Source of the DNA: a virus
Strand: one strand, 5' to 3'
DNA: 41,084 nucleotides
Virus record (IMG/VR): IMGVR_UViG_3300033388_002277
Coordinates: 1-41,084 of that record
The stretch's first letter is position 1; each line of letters opens with the position of its first letter. Of this stretch, positions 37,100-41,084 are shown piece by piece. The notes below the pieces were generated by a model. The model was not told where the DNA came from, did not search any database, and was given only the letters and a program-made list of their open reading frames with translations. Position numbers and translations under genes: made by a program.

Positions 37100-38560
37100 T
37101 TATTGTGGTACTCCGAATTCGCTCATATTAGTAATTGTACCATTGCCACCCTCTATGTTGACTAGAACTGTTACCGTGTTGCTATCCTCTGATCCTTCAA
37201 AGCAAGCTCTTACACCAATGTAATAATTTCCTGTAGGAAGTAATAGTGCAGCATTGGTTTCGTCAGATCTAACAAGAGCAAATGTATCTGTGGCAGCAAC
37301 TGAAATCTTGTAATATGTATCACTAAACACATCATCACTACCCTCACGAACATAGATCCTGTACTCATCTACATCACCAGTTGCAGCATCCCAATCAATA
37401 GCAACAATTCCGTCACCAATTGCATCTGCTGTATCTATGCCAGAAAAAATTGGTGCAACCGCCACGGCAGCTGCTGCTTTGCCAACTGCACCAATCTCAG
37501 TGAATCCCTCTGATAATCCACCAGGAAACTCACCTGGGAACCCTAGATTATCCATAGCTGAACCTACAGAAAAATCGCCATTAGGGGCATCAGTAAAATC
37601 AGGATCGATGGAACTGCTATTAATTCCTTTTTCTACCCCACTAACATCGCCACCAGTGTTCCCATTAAAGTTATTCCAATCTAGTAAATTATCACCATAA
37701 GTAGTAGTGATATTGATACCTTTAGTAGTACATTCAGATATAATATTCTTTTCTATTATATTCCCATGTGATGTAGTACCCGCTATACCTATTGGACAAT
37801 TCCAAATGGTATTATCAATTACTTGCCCGTTAATCGTTGCACCAAAGTCAATACCCTTAACAACACAAGTCTCTACAATATTTCCCTTTGCAATAGAGCT
37901 ATTACCAATAAAGAGAATACCTATTTGCGAATCATGTATGTAACAATCTTCTACAATTCCACCAGAGTTCAATGTTACAGCGGCAGTTCCATTTGTACTT
38001 GATATTTCAGAGTTGATAATTCTATTTGGGCCTCCCTGAGAAAGTAGCCCATAACTTGAAGCGTGGGATGATGTACTTCTCATCCTAGAATTAAACACAG
38101 AAGAATAAATACTAAATCTCAACCCATGGCCATTACCGGTACCAGTATAAAGTAAATCCATATTGTAAACTAACCAATAAGAATCAAGAGCAATATAGAA
38201 ACCATTGCCTGTTATTGCAGGTTGATCTGCTCTGTCAGCTGCCCAATCTGAATATACTGGTGGTTCATTAGTTGTGCCTGGATTAACACCTATGATTTTA
38301 ATAGGTGATATAGCAGTTCCATCCTTCCCTGTACCTACAGTGGAGGTTATAGTGTAAGCACCGCCTTCAAAGAAATAGCGATCCCCTGGCTCTGCTGAAC
38401 CTTCGGCATCGCTTTCAAACTCTGATAAGCTGAAAGCATTTCCCCATGTCAACCCATCTTTAGTTCCAGATCCACCACTTACAACATACATGTCCGTTGG
38501 TGCAGAATAAACACTTAAAGGTATTAAAAGTAAAAGTAAAGTTGCTATAAATTTTTTCAT
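37100..38560 (-). CDS. Secreted parallel beta-helix protein with Fn3-like tail (486 aa)
   Basis: Signal peptide KKFIATLLLLLIPLSVYS, cleavage before APTDM. Then the pectate-lyase-type start (VSGGSGTKDGLTWGNAF), beta-helix rungs with IINSEIS, GIVEDCYIHDSQIGIL, GIDFGATINGQVIDNTIW and IIEKNIISEC, and a C-terminal fibronectin-III-like domain (GIVAIDWDAATGDVDEYRIY). Such helices bind or cut polysaccharide, as in tailspikes; I see no certain catalytic triad. The signal peptide is not expected on an assembled tailspike. Start overlaps the preceding stop. Confidence 0.78.
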   Translation of the reverse strand: MKKFIATLLLLLIPLSVYSAPTDMYVVSGGSGTKDGLTWGNAFSLSEFESDAEGSAEPGDRYFFEGGAYTITSTVGTGKDGTAISPIKIIGVNPGTTNEPPVYSDWAADRADQPAITGNGFYIALDSYWLVYNMDLLYTGTGNGHGLRFSIYSSVFNSRMRSTSSHASSYGLLSQGGPNRIINSEISSTNGTAAVTLNSGGIVEDCYIHDSQIGILFIGNSSIAKGNIVETCVVKGIDFGATINGQVIDNTIWNCPIGIAGTTSHGNIIEKNIISECTTKGINITTTYGDNLLDWNNFNGNTGGDVSGVEKGINSSSIDPDFTDAPNGDFSVGSAMDNLGFPGEFPGGLSEGFTEIGAVGKAAAAVAVAPIFSGIDTADAIGDGIVAIDWDAATGDVDEYRIYVREGSDDVFSDTYYKISVAATDTFALVRSDETNAALLLPTGNYYIGVRACFEGSEDSNTVTVLVNIEGGNGTITNMSEFGVPQ

Positions 38561-39081
38561 GGTGTCACCGTAGTTCCTATAAAGTTATTGTTACTATTAT
38601 AATTTCTTGTCCATGTATATGTGCCATCCGTAAAGGATGATATTCTGTTATCGCTCCAACTAATTGTTTCGTTCCTCCCTCCGACACGTTGGATTGCTGT
38701 TACTTTTCTGCCGTCTCGTGTGTAGACTGTGCTTCCTGTCTCGTAGGCATCGCTGGCCTCTATCTCTGTTGCATTGGTCAAGTTATAACCGCCCCAATCA
38801 ATATCTGCCGTTGGTGAATTGCCACCATCACGCCTTATATATAGGCCGTCAGTAAAAGGCTCCACATCATGCGTTGCTGTACCATCCCCATTATCAGTGA
38901 TAGTGCCATTGTTAAATTTCACTTGCCAAGGAAATACTTGTGGACTACCATCTTCCTCGGTTACGCTTTGCACGCCATTGCCAACAGGAACGCCACTAGG
39001 CACACCGCTATGATTGCCACCGCGAGGCTGTGCTGATGCCACTAAAGGTATCATCAGAAATATCAATAATAATTTCCTCAT
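38557..39081 (-). CDS. Secreted fibre-like protein, alternative longer start (174 aa)
   Basis: ATG 39081 has GGAGAAG upstream and gives signal peptide RKLLLIFLMIPLVASA, cleavage before QPRGG. An in-frame ATG at 39168, overlapping the previous gene's TGA, adds 29 residues with another hydrophobic helix, so two forms may be made. Mature motifs: WQVKFNNGTITDNGDGTATH, YIRRDGGNSPTADIDWGGYN and FTDGTYTWTRNY, common in phage tail fibres. First of four such genes. Confidence 0.72.
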   Translation of the reverse strand: MRKLLLIFLMIPLVASAQPRGGNHSGVPSGVPVGNGVQSVTEEDGSPQVFPWQVKFNNGTITDNGDGTATHDVEPFTDGLYIRRDGGNSPTADIDWGGYNLTNATEIEASDAYETGSTVYTRDGRKVTAIQRVGGRNETISWSDNRISSFTDGTYTWTRNYNSNNNFIGTTVTP

Positions 39082-39164
39082 AGCTTTCTTCTCCAATTTT
39101 ATGAACAGCAACATCATAGGGCAGTAAATTGCTATACCGATCAGCATAAATTTGATAATATCTT

Positions 39165-39485
39165 TCATCGTAGATAACTCACTTGTAATTTACCATCTGT
39201 TCCTACACCACCTGTCCTTATAAACTTAGTGTCATTTAGCTGCATAGTACCCTCTATGACCAAGGAAGAGTTAGGGTACAAGCTATGGCCAACTGTTGCT
39301 GTTGGGTCTTCTCCATTCATTCTGTACCTCATTGAGGCTGTCTCAGCCGTTATTATAGCCATCTTTGGCTTAGGTGTAGCGTTTAGCTTGTCAGCAGAAA
39401 ATCCTATGGCTGTATCTGTAACAATAATTACTTCATCATCAAAACATTTGTACTTGCCTACTACGTGTAATCTGTTGTCTATCAT
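39165..39485 (-). CDS. Small virion-type beta protein (106 aa)
   Basis: ATG overlaps the end of the ejection-like gene. Motifs VIIVTDTAIGFSADKLNATP, ITAETASMRYRMNGEDPTAT, GHSLYPNSSLVIEG and FIRTGGVGTDGKLQVSY match a small beta protein I recognise from several phages, where it is likely a decoration or fibre-base protein. No signal peptide. Between ejection and secreted-fibre genes. Confidence 0.7.
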   Translation of the reverse strand: MIDNRLHVVGKYKCFDDEVIIVTDTAIGFSADKLNATPKPKMAIITAETASMRYRMNGEDPTATVGHSLYPNSSLVIEGTMQLNDTKFIRTGGVGTDGKLQVSYLR

Positions 39486-41084
39486 TTAGCACCTACTGGT
39501 TGTAAGTCAAGTTTCTTTGCCTTGACTTGCTTAAATTTTTCCTCAATTTTAACCTGTAAATCTGCAATCTTTTGATCGTATCTATCTGTTTTCACTTTCT
39601 TTTGCTCTGCCGTTAAGCGCGCATTTTTCTCGGTATCTTTTTTTAGCTTTATATAATTGTTGATCACTTCCTGAGTAGGAGCAAGCTGTCTGGCCATATC
39701 TCTTATACCTTTGTTTCGATTTAACAACTTTTTTGCCTCTTCTCTTTTGCCCTGTTTTATCAACTTTCGGTAATTAGACATTACTGAGTTGGAAGAATAC
39801 ACTATCTCCTTAGGAGTAGGGGTGTAAGTCTGTATGCCAACACCTATACTGGCAGGTATCACCATTGGTAAATCTTTCAATCCCCCTTCTTTATATAAAT
39901 CATAAGCATCTTGCATGATCATTGGTACGAATAATGACCCAACTTCCTTACCAACATTGATCTTTTCACCAAAGCCTGTTTGACCTTTAGCCAATTTAGT
40001 TATCAATGATGGAACAGGGGCTTCTTTACTTTCGATGAATCTTGTCGCTATATCAAATCTAGTTAATGGCTTATACCCTTCGCCTAATGTTGCCTCGACA
40101 CCAGTGGTAGAACTGATATATTTACCGCTAAGTATTTGAGCTAATGATCTTATTGGCTGTTGGAATCCAGCCCAAATATCTATTCTTGTATTACCAATTT
40201 TTATCTTACCAAAGTCAGCACTTCTAGGATCTTTCCCAACTTTTGCGCCACCCATTTCAGCCAATTTCAAGACGGTCAATCCTGTACCTATCAAAGCTGA
40301 TGCTGATTGTAGCGCTTCTTTTCTGGCCACAGGAGGCAAGCCTACATAATATGCTGGATTCAACAGAGTCAATCTTGAGCTTACCAATCTTGGTGAAAAC
40401 AAAAGGCCATTCATTATCTTCGCTGAACTCTCTAATGCGCCTAGACCGCCTCTTCCTGAAGCATTGTTAATAAAGTTGGCAACTCCAGCAGCTTCCACAG
40501 GATTGTTCATAAGATTGTTTTTCTTAACTATATAATCAAAAGTATCAGCTCTCATTTTATTTAGAAAGCCTGTATATGCTCTTTCTGATTGCTTGACTAG
40601 TGGTATCTTTCCCACAAATTTACTCAAAAATTCTTCTTCTTTTCCAACCAACATATCAGTTAAAGCTAATTTACTGTTCCTCATTAACTCATAAGTCGGT
40701 CTGCTTTGAATTTCTTGCTGCAGTCCTTCATATGCTTTTTTATTGAAGAAGTATTTAAACTGCTCCTTGAAAGCTCTAGCGCCTATTTTTGGGTGACGAA
40801 CAAAAGGCACTAATCCCTGTCTAAGAGGGGCTGAAAAATCAGCAGTAGCTCTCATGGCTTTTGGAACATTTACAAGATCTCCAAATAGGTCTAGCATCTT
40901 TTTAGTGGTAGAGCGTTTAGCTAACATGGCACCGGCAAAATCCTTAGAGAAAACTTGCTCTAACAACTTCATCTCTCCCTTGGTAGGAACTGTTCCACCG
41001 GCTTCGCCCAATAATTTAGCTAATCCGTTCTTTGCCGTAATTTTCTCAAATGGTTGGATAAGACTGTTTTGCTCTATAGTTGTG
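39482..41084 (-). CDS. Large internal virion/ejection-like protein, C-terminal part (runs off the right edge)
   Basis: Continuation of the gene that starts at 866; bases 40971-41084 repeat 1-114. This part is about 500 residues and ends with TGA overlapping the ATG of the next gene. Seen here: an amphipathic helical segment with APLRQGLVPF, typical of large phage virion proteins of unknown role; a weakly hydrophobic stretch around PASIGVGIQ; and a long charged, coiled-coil-like C-terminus rich in Lys and Glu. The last residues are LDLQPVGAK, repeating the motif found twice at the N-terminus. No lytic transglycosylase motif is visible. Probably packaged in the head and ejected with DNA; this is inference from synteny and composition. 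Confidence 0.75.
   Translation of the reverse strand, partial: TTIEQNSLIQPFEKITAKNGLAKLLGEAGGTVPTKGEMKLLEQVFSKDFAGAMLAKRSTTKKMLDLFGDLVNVPKAMRATADFSAPLRQGLVPFVRHPKIGARAFKEQFKYFFNKKAYEGLQQEIQSRPTYELMRNSKLALTDMLVGKEEEFLSKFVGKIPLVKQSERAYTGFLNKMRADTFDYIVKKNNLMNNPVEAAGVANFINNASGRGGLGALESSAKIMNGLLFSPRLVSSRLTLLNPAYYVGLPPVARKEALQSASALIGTGLTVLKLAEMGGAKVGKDPRSADFGKIKIGNTRIDIWAGFQQPIRSLAQILSGKYISSTTGVEATLGEGYKPLTRFDIATRFIESKEAPVPSLITKLAKGQTGFGEKINVGKEVGSLFVPMIMQDAYDLYKEGGLKDLPMVIPASIGVGIQTYTPTPKEIVYSSNSVMSNYRKLIKQGKREEAKKLLNRNKGIRDMARQLAPTQEVINNYIKLKKDTEKNARLTAEQKKVKTDRYDQKIADLQVKIEEKFKQVKAKKLDLQPVGAK
40971..41084. repeat. Terminal direct repeat, right copy (circular overlap)
   Basis: Exact second copy of bases 1-114. 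Together the two copies show the unit genome to be 40,970 bp and circular or circularly permuted. Confidence 0.93.

Noticed and set aside
1-41084. Temperate phage
   Set aside because: No integrase, recombinase, excisionase, partition or lysogeny repressor is visible; the Wzy-like gene alone is not enough.

Overview
The window is one complete, circularly closed genome of a short-tailed (podovirus-type) double-stranded DNA phage. Bases 1-114 are repeated exactly at 40971-41084, and one reading frame runs unbroken across the join, so the unit genome is 40,970 bp. The DNA is AT-rich. Sec signal peptides, a lipobox and an O-antigen-polymerase-like protein point to a Gram-negative host. I see no integrase, no repressor with a clear DNA-binding fold, no tRNA and no CRISPR array, so a lytic phage is the simplest reading. 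The exact host cannot be told from the sequence.

Layout. Almost everything is on the minus strand. A divergent AT-rich region (18831-19607) carries two outward promoters and a dense array of 11-bp GTTAC boxes, and is the best candidate for an origin or master control region. Leftward from it runs the packaging and virion operon: small terminase, a lipoprotein and micro-ORFs, large terminase, portal, small capsid-region genes, a strong terminator, scaffold, major capsid protein, two secreted paralogues, a Wzy-like membrane protein, a zinc-finger protein, tail adaptor, tail nozzle and large internal-virion candidates. Across the circle join it continues into four fibre-like genes that all begin with Sec signal peptides, then a probable lysis cassette (34227-35240). 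A second promoter (34230..34203) starts the DNA-metabolism operon: SNF2 helicase, PAPS-reductase-like enzyme, MazG-like pyrophosphohydrolase, VRR-NUC nuclease and methyltransferase. A third (29434..29407) leads through a structured leader to a DEDDh exonuclease, a possible ssDNA-binding protein, a Toprim/DUF927 primase-helicase and many tiny membrane or zinc proteins. The only rightward genes (19608-21028) are nine small overlapping early-type ORFs ending at a terminator (21057-21086).

How it fits together. Replication probably uses the phage primase-helicase with the host polymerase, since no DNA polymerase is encoded. Packaging and head genes follow the usual terminase-portal-scaffold-capsid order. 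The most unusual feature is the amount of coding devoted to exported proteins inside the virion operon: six Sec-targeted proteins, one lipoprotein and a Wzy-like polymerase. This suggests that the phage remodels or decorates the host envelope, or exports fibre-like proteins, during infection. That is inference, not proof.
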